Positions 54,231 through 64,000 of a stretch of DNA of 64,000 bases are shown here, one piece after another (the stretch's first letter is position 1; every line of letters starts with the position of its first letter). Below the pieces are notes generated by a model, which was given only the letters and a program-made list of their open reading frames with translations, did no database searches and was not told where the DNA came from. Source of the stretch: Tulasnella sp. 424 (taxonomy: Eukaryota; Basidiomycota; Agaricomycetes; Cantharellales; Tulasnellaceae). The position numbers and the translations under genes were made by a program. The DNA is taken from contig WSUB01000036.1 of the NCBI GenBank assembly GCA_019633425.1, positions 229,221 through 293,220 on the forward strand. The letters are read 5' to 3'.

Positions 54231-55888
54231 TTCTTTTGAAATTCATCTCTGTAGCGCTTGAATTGACGACTGCAGAGTAACTTGAAGTGGGTTTTCAATT
54301 CGCTGTATGTCGCTTGAGCTCATGAGGGTGCAATTGTTGGTGATTAAACGTGCTGGGGTTTTCTATGACATAATTGTGCTCCCCTATCTGAATCATTTCG
54401 GCCAAAATTCCGCGTTCCGCGCGTCCTTAGTGCGCTCCACATTGTGAGCGGATTCTGTGCTGGTACCGTTTTGGTCTGTATTCGGATGGGGGGGAGGAAT
54501 ACAAGAGCGGCCGAGCTTCGCTTAGCTCCGGCCCGGACCTAAGCTTGTATCCCGACGTTGGAGGCTGCAATTGCCAAAACGCACTGGAGTCTTGGCATCT
54601 GTTGGATTTATGCTGCTAAAAGGCTATCGCAAGGGCACCAAGGTACAGTTCCAACTAATTATCAAGGCATGGGGAAGGTCAAATAAGGCGAACTCGGAGC
54701 TGGACGGTTGCGGATGGCAGGTCAGGCTCGAAGTCGTTGGGAGGTTAGTATTGTGAGGGGAGGATTTGTTGTTCGCTGACGAATGTTACCGCTCTCTGGC
54801 ACGGGCCGAGGCTAATGTGAATCTGACGTCAACAGGGTATCAAAGGTGCTTCGCGATCGTCATGCTTATTGTTTCCAGGAGATCGCGTGAACACTATCCA
54901 CGAGGTTTAACATAGATGACCCCCTCTGCTCCTGATGGCGAGGCTGGTGAAGAGTACGACCATCCTTAGAGTTATCAATGTTGGAGGGCTCGGACGGACT
55001 CCACATCGCGTCCCGCGGAAACGGCATGTTGCCATTCTGCCTCGTCAGCTGCAGTCCACATTGCAATTTCTATTTGAGGGTCAGTCGCTTACCCTCGCAG
55101 TCATATGCTTGGTTCCCCGATGAAGAGATTGCGGGTGAAATCAGGAAAGGACCTTTATTTAGTTGGGTTGTGCCAACGTATATATACAGGTATGCGACGC
55201 CGCCGAAACCGGAAACGCGTTTTGAGTAAGGGCCGCCTCCCACTCGCTTCACAGACGGACCGTTGTGCTGATGGAGAGAGAACGAGTTCGTTTGGTAGAT
55301 GCGAGATCGTCGGTTGGTGTTTTATTAGAGGTTGGAAGAACAAAGGGAGTGAGATGGAGGGAAAACGAGCGGTCGGGGTTGGAATTTCGGATTGGCACTT
55401 GGGGAACTAGAGAGTGGATTTGTGCTGTCAACGTCTAACGAGGATGGGCAGATGCCTCAGATCTAGTGTTGAGGTGGTGGAGGAGACCAAACGAGTGTTT
55501 GAGCGTTGATGGGGCCAAGTTGTTCAGTTTCTCCTCGCACGCACATCCGCTTCCCGTTATTGTCAGACCGTCACTCGACCTCACCACCATCCCTGCATCC
55601 CGCATTTAGTTAGTTGCTCGACCACACGACCTATACATTTCTCGTTGCTGTAAAAACCTAGTTGCTTATGGCAACTCGACGGACATTTCAAGACAGACAT
55701 CTGCGATTTACCGGCCGGTTGTAGATGATTCTCTGCAAAGGGTAGAGCGGTGAGCAGAGTGACGCACGTCAGACTAGAACCACCTTTTCCACAAAAGCTA
55801 ACTCGTCGGCCGTGGTCAATGCGCTCCGACGTGTCGGGCGGAGCTCGGAGATAAGATTGGCAAACGAGTCTACCACCGTCCCAACCGC
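54231..55888 (+). repeat. Array spacer (T and S blocks) upstream of copy 13
   Basis: T block from about 54560 and S block from about 54840. After about 55.8 kb it switches to the short sequence preceding a B-type start (CCGTCCCAACCGCATGG), so an S spacer is here joined to a B-type gene. Confidence 0.5.
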
Positions 55889-57152
55889 ATGGCTGATCCA
55901 AGTCAGTCACCGTCCTACCAGACCGAAACTTGGCTTTCCCCTGAGCGCTCCCTCTGCTAGATTCAGAACCTCCATTCTTTGAAGGGACGAGTCCCAAAGA
56001 ATGTGAGGTGTTCGTGGCCACGATCCGACGACGGGCGTTTGATCAAGGCAAGAATCGCGACAATGAGTGGATGGCCGGCCTGGCTTCAACGTGTTTCGTT
56101 GGAGATGCACTCTACTGGTACGAAGAACTCGAGGAAGACGTGCAGAACGATTGGAGTCGGTTGCGACCTGCCCTTCTGGCGAGGTTTGGGAGGGGAGGTG
56201 TTCCTTCAACTTCGGCGCCGAGGTGAGTGCAAAAACAGAGTGCTTCGAGAAGGCCAATAAATATTCTCTTGCAATGCCTTTGAAGCTTGTCTACGACCTC
56301 TGCCATTACTCCGTCTACTACCATCCCCACACCCGCCGCAGCGCCGCCAGTGAGCCTCGCTCCCCAGATTCTCGCTATCTTGTTGCAAGCCTAAAGTTCT
56401 CCTAAGAAGACAGTAGTCCCTCCTCCTTCGTTCAGAAAGGGGTACCTGAAAGTTGTCAGTTCCAAAGGGAGCCTCCACGGTTACATCGCAAAACGACTCG
56501 ATGAATATGACTCGTATACAGGGCTAATCAGAAGCGTTAGCGACGCGTTGTTGGTTTCCTTCCCCGTCTCGTCTGAAGGCGAAGTTTTTGAAATTCAAAT
56601 CATCGTAAGCCTCTTCGCATTCCTGTTCTCGCTACTTGTGCAGTATTTCAAGGCCCTCTCTCTCTCGCTACAGAATACCACCCAAAGTCCACAAACCAGC
56701 GATACACTTGCGATTACTTGGACCAATATTTCTGGAAACCAATGGATGGATATGCACTTGTGGGTCTCACTTGCTGAACTGAAAAGGTTTCAGACGCTCA
56801 CTGCCTAAGGCACAGCTACGCACGTTGCTGCTCTTTCTTGACTGTAGCATCAAAGCATAATTGGGCGGTGGAGCGGAAGGCGTGGAAGATCTCGAAAGAA
56901 GGGGAACTCAGCGTCGCATACCCTAAACCAGACGGAGGTAAGTCAATGGGGGTTAGGGCTGGGCGAAATTTTATCTAACGAATGTGCTAGGAGCTGAGAT
57001 GCTTCAATGCTTCGTTCCGTCGGGCATTCTTTTTCGCAGGTTTATTCCGAGCCAAACTTACCTTGGTGTGAGTATTGAAGGTTTACACGGCCCCGCTTGC
57101 GCATTAACGGAACGCCTAACCACAGAGGATTATCTTTGAGGACGTCGTATAA
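55889..57152 (+). CDS. Gag-like family copy 13 (type B), complete
   Basis: Exon 1 is 55889-55901; eight exons open in phase, ending RIIFEDVV and TAA. Near-twin of copy 8 from exon 1 through exon 8, differing by scattered substitutions and a shifted exon 5 donor (TTGTGGGT) that preserves the phase. Function unknown. Confidence 0.7.
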
Positions 57153-58256
57153 TTATCTTGCACGTCACACAGAGAAACCTAAATTTGTGAGAGCAGAGTA
57201 GCTTGAAAGTGTGTTTTGCACTCGCCGCATGAAACTTGACAGCGCAATTGTCGGCGTTCCAACGTCGGCCGCGTCAGTGTTTTCCATCATACAATCAGCC
57301 ATAGCTCGCCTGAAGCTTGGCTCTTTCGGCCAGGATTATTCGCTCTGAATACGCCTTTCCCGTTGAGCGTCGATGACGGGCTCTGCCGCTGGCATGGGTT
57401 TGGTCCCGTTTCAGATGGGCATGAGGAATATTACTGTACTATTTCGTTACAACAGGCGCATGAGGGACACTGGGACAATTTTCTTTACCAGTGCAACCGT
57501 ACCATGGGACGGCAAGACTAGTGGGGACGAGGGACAAAATTGTACCTTACCGGAGCTGTTCCTCGCCTAGTGGACGATGGGCGCCCCAAAGTTGTCTGTC
57601 GGTGTCTTCGATACTAGACTGAGGATTAATATGCTTATAGAATCAGACATTATTTGTGGCTCTTCAGGAGCTCCCATTCCGAAGAACTGTTCGTCTGAGA
57701 ATCAAAAGCAATGTTGTGCGACGGTTTACGTTGGTGGTAAATGTAATGTTTGCATTTTACGCCATCGTACGCATCGTTGTCCCTTTGTTTCTCTCATCCA
57801 GGACCAATGATCCCAGCAGACGCCCAAAACAGCCGTAACTATACATGTCTTGCCATCGCGCCGGTTCCTTGGGAATAAGGCCAGGGTCGTCTATTGTCGC
57901 TTGAGAACCCATTACATTAAGACCCTTTGTTAATACATATTCTATGTATATATACCTGAGCCTTGTTGTGGTATTTATTTCTTACCGGCGGAGACCCGAG
58001 GGACCGAGGGACATTTTAAAAATTTACCGGTCCGGATCGGGGGTCGGGACATGGGGTATCCTGTTTTAACAAATAGTACAGTACTACGTGCGCTCCGAGA
58101 AACATCTGTAAGGCGAAAGCAACGACAACCCACTTCAATTAATGCGCGTTCGAGGTCGTTCCTGCCAGAACTAGCTAATTCGTCGGCATCTTCCATACAC
58201 TCACATCGAGACAAAACACGCGGCGCAAGCACGTTTACCACCACCACTCCCGTCTC
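57153..58256 (+). other. Spacer upstream of copy 14 with about 500 bp of unique sequence
   Basis: A U-like block (to about 57.45 kb) is followed by sequence not seen elsewhere in the window (57.46-58.05 kb), containing short open frames without a recognised domain. The promoter-proximal part of an A-type spacer (GTCAATTAATGCGC-like) follows. Confidence 0.4.
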
Positions 58257-60836
58257 ATGGCCGATCTAGGTTAGTCGCCTCGAGTCCGACTCATGAAGCT
58301 CCGCTGCCCTCTGAGCGCTCTTCACTCTCGGCTCAGATTCTCTATCTTTCAAGGGGACAAGTCCCAAAGAATGTGAAGAATTCGTGACCGCAATCCGACG
58401 GCTCGCGCTCGCTCTAGGCAAATATCGTGACAACGAGTGGATCGCTTTCCTTGCCTCTAGTTGCTTCGCTGGAGACGCTTTCTACTGGTACGAGGAGCTT
58501 GACGCAGATGTACAGAATGATTGGAGTCGGTTGCGACCTGCCCTGGTGGCGAGGTTCGGGAGGGGAAGTTTGACTTCATCTACGACGTCGAGGTGAGTTC
58601 AACAATCCAGTCTTCCGGCCAGCTGGTAAATGGTTCTCTCTGCGATCTTTAAAGCGCATCAGAGACCCCGACTTCAGGTCTGTTTGATCCAATCCCTGTC
58701 CCAGCCGCAGCGCTGCCAATGAGTCTCGCTCCCCAGATACTCGATATGGAGTGCGCTTCCCTCAGATTAAGATCCTCTATCTCTCGAAGGAACAAGTCCC
58801 AAAGAATGAGAGGTCGTCATCTCCACAATCCAACAGAGAGCGCTCACCCAGGGCAAGCATTGTGACACCAAGTGAATCTCTTTCCTTGCTTCAGGTTACT
58901 TCGTTGGACTCGGAGATTCGTTCTGCCGGTATGAAGAGCTTTCCCGAAGATATACAGAATGATTGGAGTCGGTTGCAATCTGCCCTGGAGGCGAGGTTCG
59001 GGAGGGGAAGTTTGGCTTCATGTACGACGTCGAAGTGAGTTCAACGATGCAGTCCCCCAACCAGCTGGTAAATGGTTCTCTATACGATATTTCAAAGCGC
59101 ATCAGAAACCCCGACTTTCTTCACTCCAATTCCTACGCCCGCGCCAGTGAGTCTCGCTCCCCAAACTCTCGAAATGGAGCGCTCTTCGCTCAGATTTAAA
59201 TCTTCTACCTCTCGAAGGAACAAGTCTCAAAGAATGAGAGGTGTTCGTCTCCACAATCTGACAAATTTAAAGAGTCCTCACCCAGGGAAAACATTGTGGC
59301 AACGAGTGAACCGATTTCCTTGCCTCAAGTTCTTTCGTTGGACTCGGAGATCCGTTCTGCTGGTATGAAGAGCTTTTCCGAGGATGTACAGAATGACCGG
59401 AGTTGGTTAAGACCTGCTCTTGCGGCGAGGTTTGGGTGGGGAGTTTTGAGTTCAACTACAACATCAGGGTGAGTTCGACGGTGATTTGATCCCAACGGCG
59501 GGGTGGATTGTTCTCTAATGATGTTTGAAGAGCATCATCGACCCCGACTTTAACCTCGTTTACAACCATCCCCACGTCCGTCGTAGCACCGCCAGTGAGT
59601 CTCCTTCCCCAGATTCTCGATATGGAGCGCTCTTCGCTCAGATTGAGATCCTCTATCTCTCGAAGGAACAAGTCCCAAAGAATGAGAGGGATGCGTCTCC
59701 ACAATCCGACAAAGAGTGCTCACCCGGGGCAAACATCGTGACAACAAGTGAATCACTTTCCTTCCCTCAAGTTACTTCGTTGGACTCGGAGATCCATTCT
59801 GCTGGTATGAAGAGTTTTTCCGAGGATGTACAGAATGATCGGAGTTGGTTAAGACCTGTTCTGGCGGCGAGGTTCGGGTGGGGAGGTTTGACTTCAACTA
59901 CAACGTCGGGGTGAGTTTAACAATTGTGCAATCCGAACGGCGGACATATGGCTCTCTCGTGATGTTTTGAAGCGCATCGTCGACCCCGACTTCAACTCCG
60001 TTTACGACCATCCCCACGTCAGTCGCAACGCCGCCAGTGAGTGACTCTCCATCCTCTAATATTTCATCGCAAACCTAAGTAATTCCCAAAAGACAGTAGT
60101 TGCTCGTCCTTCGGTCAGAAAGGGGCATTTGATACTTCTCGGTTCCGATGGGAGCTCCCGCGATTACCTCGCAAAACGATTTGACGGAGATGGCTTGTAT
60201 CTGGAACTGTCCAAAAGCGTTAATGAAGCGTTGCTTGTCTCCTTCCCTGCTTCGTCTGCAGACGAAACTTTTGAAATCCAAATCACCGTGAGCACCCTCA
60301 CGGTCTTGTTCTCGCTACTTGTGCAGCATTTCAAGATCCTCTCTCTCTCGCTACAGGATACCTCCCAACGTCCACAAACCCGCGACGTACTTGCGATTAC
60401 CTGGCCCCATCTTTCAGGAAACAAATGGCTAGATAATACGAACTAGTGAGTCTCACTTGCTGAACTGACAAAGATTCGGATGCTGACTGCCTGAGGCAAA
60501 GTTACGCACGTTGCTGCTCTTTCTCTAGTGTAACATCAAAGCGGGACTGGGCGATAAAGCGGAAAGTTTGGAAGATCTCGAAAGAAGGGGAACTCAGTAT
60601 TGAATACCCAAAACCAGACGGAGGTAAGTCGTCGGGAAGTTAAAGCTGGGTGAAATTCTATCTAATGAATGTGATAGGAATTGAGATACTTCAGTGCTCC
60701 TTTGGGTGGTCCGTTTGGTTTTTCAGGTCTACCCCCGACCAACCACATCGTGTGAGTGTCGAACGCTTACGCAACCCCGGCTGTGCATTGACCGAGCACC
60801 CAGCCGCAGTGGCTCGTCTTTGAGGACGTTGCATGA
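58257..60836 (+). CDS. Gag-like family copy 14 (type A), intact only if decayed duplicate exons are skipped
   Basis: Exon 1 is 58257-58269. The first exon 2 is open to a good donor at 58592, but the first exon 3 has lost its donor (GTGAGT became ATGAGT). Three decayed duplicates of the exon 2-3 region follow (about 58750, 59173, 59626), each with AATGAGAG in place of AATGCGAG, a stop in frame. A final intact exon 3 lies at about 59972-60036. Splicing from the first exon 2 directly to this exon 3 would give a complete protein ending WLVFEDVA and TGA. Otherwise it is a pseudogene. Confidence 0.5.
58750..59913 (+). repeat. Three decayed tandem copies of the exon 2-3 region inside copy 14
   Basis: Units start near 58750, 59173 and 59626 (periods roughly 425 and 453 bp), each beginning GAGCGCTCTTCGCTCAGATT-like and containing the CTCGAAGGAACAAGTC segment. 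They share the same stop mutation, so they were amplified after it arose. Confidence 0.75.
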
Positions 60837-62699
60837 TTACTTTAAAAATGAAAGTATGTTTTGGGCTTGCTGCACGATACTTGAGCGCGCAATCGCGGCG
60901 TTCCAAAGTCGACAGAGCCGCGAGTTCTATTATGCAATCATGCTCTCCTAGACGTGAATCCTTTCGGCCAACATTAGGTGCTGCCACTGGGGCCGTTTTT
61001 GGCTCGTTTCGGACTAGGATATGTTAGCTCACGGCAGTGGCGGCGGTGGCTTCCATTGTACATATTTATATAATTGCTTCATAACAGGTAGTCGTGAGGG
61101 CGCCAAGGAACAGTTCCGACCGGAGCGGTTACCCAATACAATTAACTAAATACCGATGTATGGGAAAGATCGACTAAAGTCACGCTAGACTGCCGTGGAT
61201 GGCGGGTCAGGCTCGAAACCGTTGGGTGGTTAGTACTTTGTGGGGCGAGAGGATTGTCTCTTCGCTCAAGGATAACAGCCTGTTAGGTCCGGGGTGAGCC
61301 GGGGCTTACGTGTGAACCTGACGTCAAAGGGGTCTTAGAAGTGCCTCGCGATCGTTGTTTGTTTTTTAGGAACTCGCGTGACAACTTTGGGCGTACATAT
61401 ATTCCATAACAAAAGTCCCTCTGCCGAGATGATGACGGTTGGCGTGGAGGAATTCCTATGACGACGCCGTTGGAGAGTACGACGGTCCTCGAAGGTCTTG
61501 ATGTTAGGGGACTCGAAGGGACTGCACATGGCGTACTGCGGGAACGACATTTTCGCCAATCAGCCTCGTCAGTCCACATTACGATCCCGGTTAGGGTTGC
61601 TTATCCCTCACGTTCGTCGTAGGGTCGGTTCTCCAACGAACACATTGCGGGCGAAAGGAGAGGAAAGCAAGTTTATTTAGATCAGTTGTGCCCGTGTAAC
61701 TGCATGGTGCTGCTGAAACTGGACGCGTATTTTGCTTGATGCACGTGAAAGCTGCCACCCACTCTTGACTGGCTGACAGAATGTTGTGCTGATGGGAAGA
61801 GGACAAGCCGTAGGCAAACGCCCGGTTCGTTCGGTAGGTGTGAGTTGGCTGGTTGGTGTATTAGGAGTGCAAAGAGAAGAGAGAAATGGAAGTAAAATGT
61901 GCGGTCGGGGTTCGAATTTGAGAGATGGTGACTGGAACTTGAAGAACGAGCGAGTGGATTGGTGATACCAACGTCGAGCAACGATCACCAGATGCCTATA
62001 GAGTTGAGGTGGTGGAAGAGAAACGAAAAGAAAGCGTTTGAGTGTTGATGGGTGGGATGATGGGACCTTGATCCGCCGCTCCCTAGCGCTGCCGGCACGC
62101 AGATCTTCTCATTATACGAGACCCTCACTCGACCTCACGCCCACCACCACCATCCCCGCACGACATTCAGTTAGTTGTTCGACCACGCGACCTATAAGTT
62201 TCTCCTTACTGCCAGCGTAAAAATCTGTTGCTCATGGCAACTCGATGCGCCGTTTCAAGACAGGCATCCCAATTTGAAATCCCTCATCGACGATGATTCA
62301 AGCGATTACACTCCCCTCAATGTGGAGGTTCAAAGCGAAGTGCGCAGGGCCGAATCCTACTGACGCTTCCTTCTCGAGCTCGGTATTATCGGTCTACGGG
62401 CTATCGTGTCCAAAGGACGTCGATGAGCTCTTTTAACAAAGCCCTCACTGCGAATAGGCTTTTCCCGTCTCTGCGATTCACCGGCTGCTCATACGACATC
62501 CTCCGCAAAGGCTAGAGCAGTGAAGGCTATGACCGCTGTCAATTAATGCGCGCTCGAGATTCATGTTCCTGGTCCCGGCCAGAACCATCTTTTCGACGGA
62601 GCTAATTCGCGGACACCTTCACCGCGCTCACAACGAGACAAAACACGAGCCCCGATCGATGCGCACGGCAATCACCACCACCAACACCACTCCTGCCGC
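60837..62699 (+). repeat. Array spacer (U, T and S blocks) upstream of copy 15
   Basis: A U-like piece is followed by T (from about 61060) and S (from about 61330) blocks with all usual marks; ends in CACC-rich sequence at the A-type start. Confidence 0.55.
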
Positions 62700-63965
62700 A
62701 TGGCCGATCTAGGTTGGTCGCCCCAAGTCCGATCCATAAAGCTACTCTTCTCTCTGAGCGCACTTCACTCGCAACGTAGATAGTCTATCTTTCAAGGGGA
62801 CAAGTCCAGAAGAATGCGAGGGGTTTATCTCCACAATCCGACGGCAAGCGCTCGCTCAGGGCAAACATCATGACAACGATTGGATCGCTTTCCTTGCCTC
62901 TAGTTACTTCGTGGGGGATGCTCTCTATTGGTATGAACAGCTTGACGAGGATGTACAGAAGGATTGGAGCCGGTTGAGACCTGCGCTACTGGCCAAATTC
63001 GGGAAAGGAGGCCTGACTTCACCTACAACTTCGGGGTGAGTTCAAAATTAAATCAACCTGAACGGCGGGTAAACGATTCCCTCGTGATGCTTTCAAAGCG
63101 CGTCGTCAATCCCAACTTCAGCTCCATTTACTACCATCCCCACACCCGCCGCAGCGCCGCCAGTGAGTCTCGCTCCCCAAATCCTCGATATCTCATTGCA
63201 AGCCTAGGTTGCCCCCAGGAGACAGTATCTCCTCCTCCTTCTGTCAGAAAGGGGTATTTGAAAGTTCTCAGTTCCGATGGCCTCTGCGCATACCTCACGC
63301 GACAAACCGGCGGAAGTGGCTTGTATACAATGCGGTCCGAAAACATTAGCAACGCATTATTCATCTCCTTCCCCGTTTCGTCCACAAGAGAAGCTTTTGA
63401 AATCCGAATCATCGTAAGCCTCTTCATCCCGGTCTTGTTCGCGCGACTCGTGCGGAATTTCGATGTCCCCTCTCTTTCTCTCGTGATAGAATACCTCACA
63501 ACTTCCACAGTCCAACGATAGACTTGGGATTACTTGGCCCCATCTTCCTGGAAACAAATGGATGGATGACATGGACTAGTGAGTCTCAATTGCTGACCTA
63601 AAAGGCGTTAGATGCTGACTGCGTGAGTATACAGCTTCGCATGTTGCTGTTCCTTTTCATCTGCAACATCAGAGAGGGGCTGGGCGACGGAGCAGAAGGT
63701 TTGGAAAATCTCAAAAGAAGGGGAACTCAGCGTTGAATACCCCAAACCAGACGGAGGTAAGTCATCGGGGGTTAGAGCTAGGCGAAATTATATCTAATCA
63801 ATATGCTAGAAATTGAGAGGCTTCACTATGGCGCGCCGTTTGTGTCACGACCGCGCGACTACAACCGACGATCGACGACCGACGACCGACAACCGACGAC
63901 CGACAACCAACGACCGACAACCAACGACCGACGATCGGCATTGCCACTGCGGGCCGCTGCCTAAC
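62700..63965 (+). CDS. Gag-like family copy 15 (type A), 3' end replaced by a repeat
   Basis: Exon 1 is 62700-62712 (donor GTTGGT, slightly weak). Exons 2 to 6 are intact and in phase (FISTIRRQALAQG, GDALYWYEQL, WATEQKVWKIS, EYPKPDGG). Exon 7 starts normally (EIERLHY) but at about 63830 runs into a simple repeat, where it stays open for about 45 codons until TAA near 63963. The normal RIVFEDVA end is not seen before the window edge. Either truncated with a novel basic tail, or interrupted by an insertion. Confidence 0.55.
63860..63942 (+). repeat. Minisatellite of CGACCGACAACCAA-type units
   Basis: Short imperfect units of 7 and 14 bp built from CGACCGA and CAACCAA. It interrupts exon 7 of copy 15. 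Because the units lie in an open frame they may be translated as an Arg/Thr/Asp/Asn-rich tail. Confidence 0.75.
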
Positions 63966-64000
63966 TACTCTCGGAGCCAAGTTTGTTCTGTCGAAAAGGA

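Noticed and set aside
28087..62712. Array as a cluster of LTR retrotransposons because of the gag-like domain
   Set aside because: No reverse transcriptase, integrase, RNase H or protease frame, no LTR pairs with target duplications, and a conserved multi-intron structure.
63860..63942. CRISPR-like repeat array
   Set aside because: Units are 7-14 bp with no spacers; a eukaryotic minisatellite.

Overview
The window looks like nuclear DNA from a basidiomycete fungus, most likely an agaricomycete. Genes carry many short GT-AG introns of about 50-90 bp, often with CTAAC/CTGAC-like branch sites. F-box/LRR genes are expanded in tandem, a fungal-type dihydroxyacetone kinase is split into at least a dozen exons, and there are many copies of a gag-like gene of a kind I associate with this class. 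I see no rRNA or tRNA gene, CRISPR array, or bacterial or viral gene.

Layout. (1) 1-2788: the 3' end of one copy and a complete copy of a gag-like multigene family. (2) 3591-6109: dihydroxyacetone kinase. (3) 6233-22173: an F-box/LRR block on the plus strand, made of a 5'-truncated remnant, a diverged founder-like gene, and six close head-to-tail copies with the same upstream block and 5'-UTR intron; the fifth of these six is a pseudogene. A TA-flanked MITE lies between two copies. (4) 22784-26713, minus strand: a very long, low-complexity, Ser-rich protein. (5) 26672-64000: a long, irregular tandem array of the gag-like family, all on the plus strand. It holds about a dozen complete or nearly complete genes plus fragments, separated by conserved spacers. 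It is interrupted at 46.8-49.3 kb by a protein kinase gene on the minus strand and a SINE-like insertion.

The gag-like family: splice sites and phases are conserved from copy to copy, so an eight-exon gene of about 280-290 codons can be read. A 13-nt first exon is followed by a gag-like helical module, a Pro/Thr/Ala linker, and a second module of unknown identity ending in (R)IVFEDVA-stop. No reverse transcriptase, integrase or protease reading frame accompanies it, so this is a host gene family and not an intact retrotransposon. Two N-terminal subtypes (A and B) travel with two kinds of upstream sequence. The copies show birth-and-death evolution: intact genes, frameshifts, nonsense mutations, exon-level tandem duplication, a fixed intron retention and transposon insertions.

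The most notable single gene is the minus-strand kinase at 46850-48755. Phase-consistent introns join a complete Ser/Thr-type kinase domain to a C-terminal double-stranded-RNA-binding domain. This is a PKR-like combination with the domain order reversed. It sits inside an array of gag-like genes, and a self/non-self or RNA-sensing role can be proposed but not shown from sequence.
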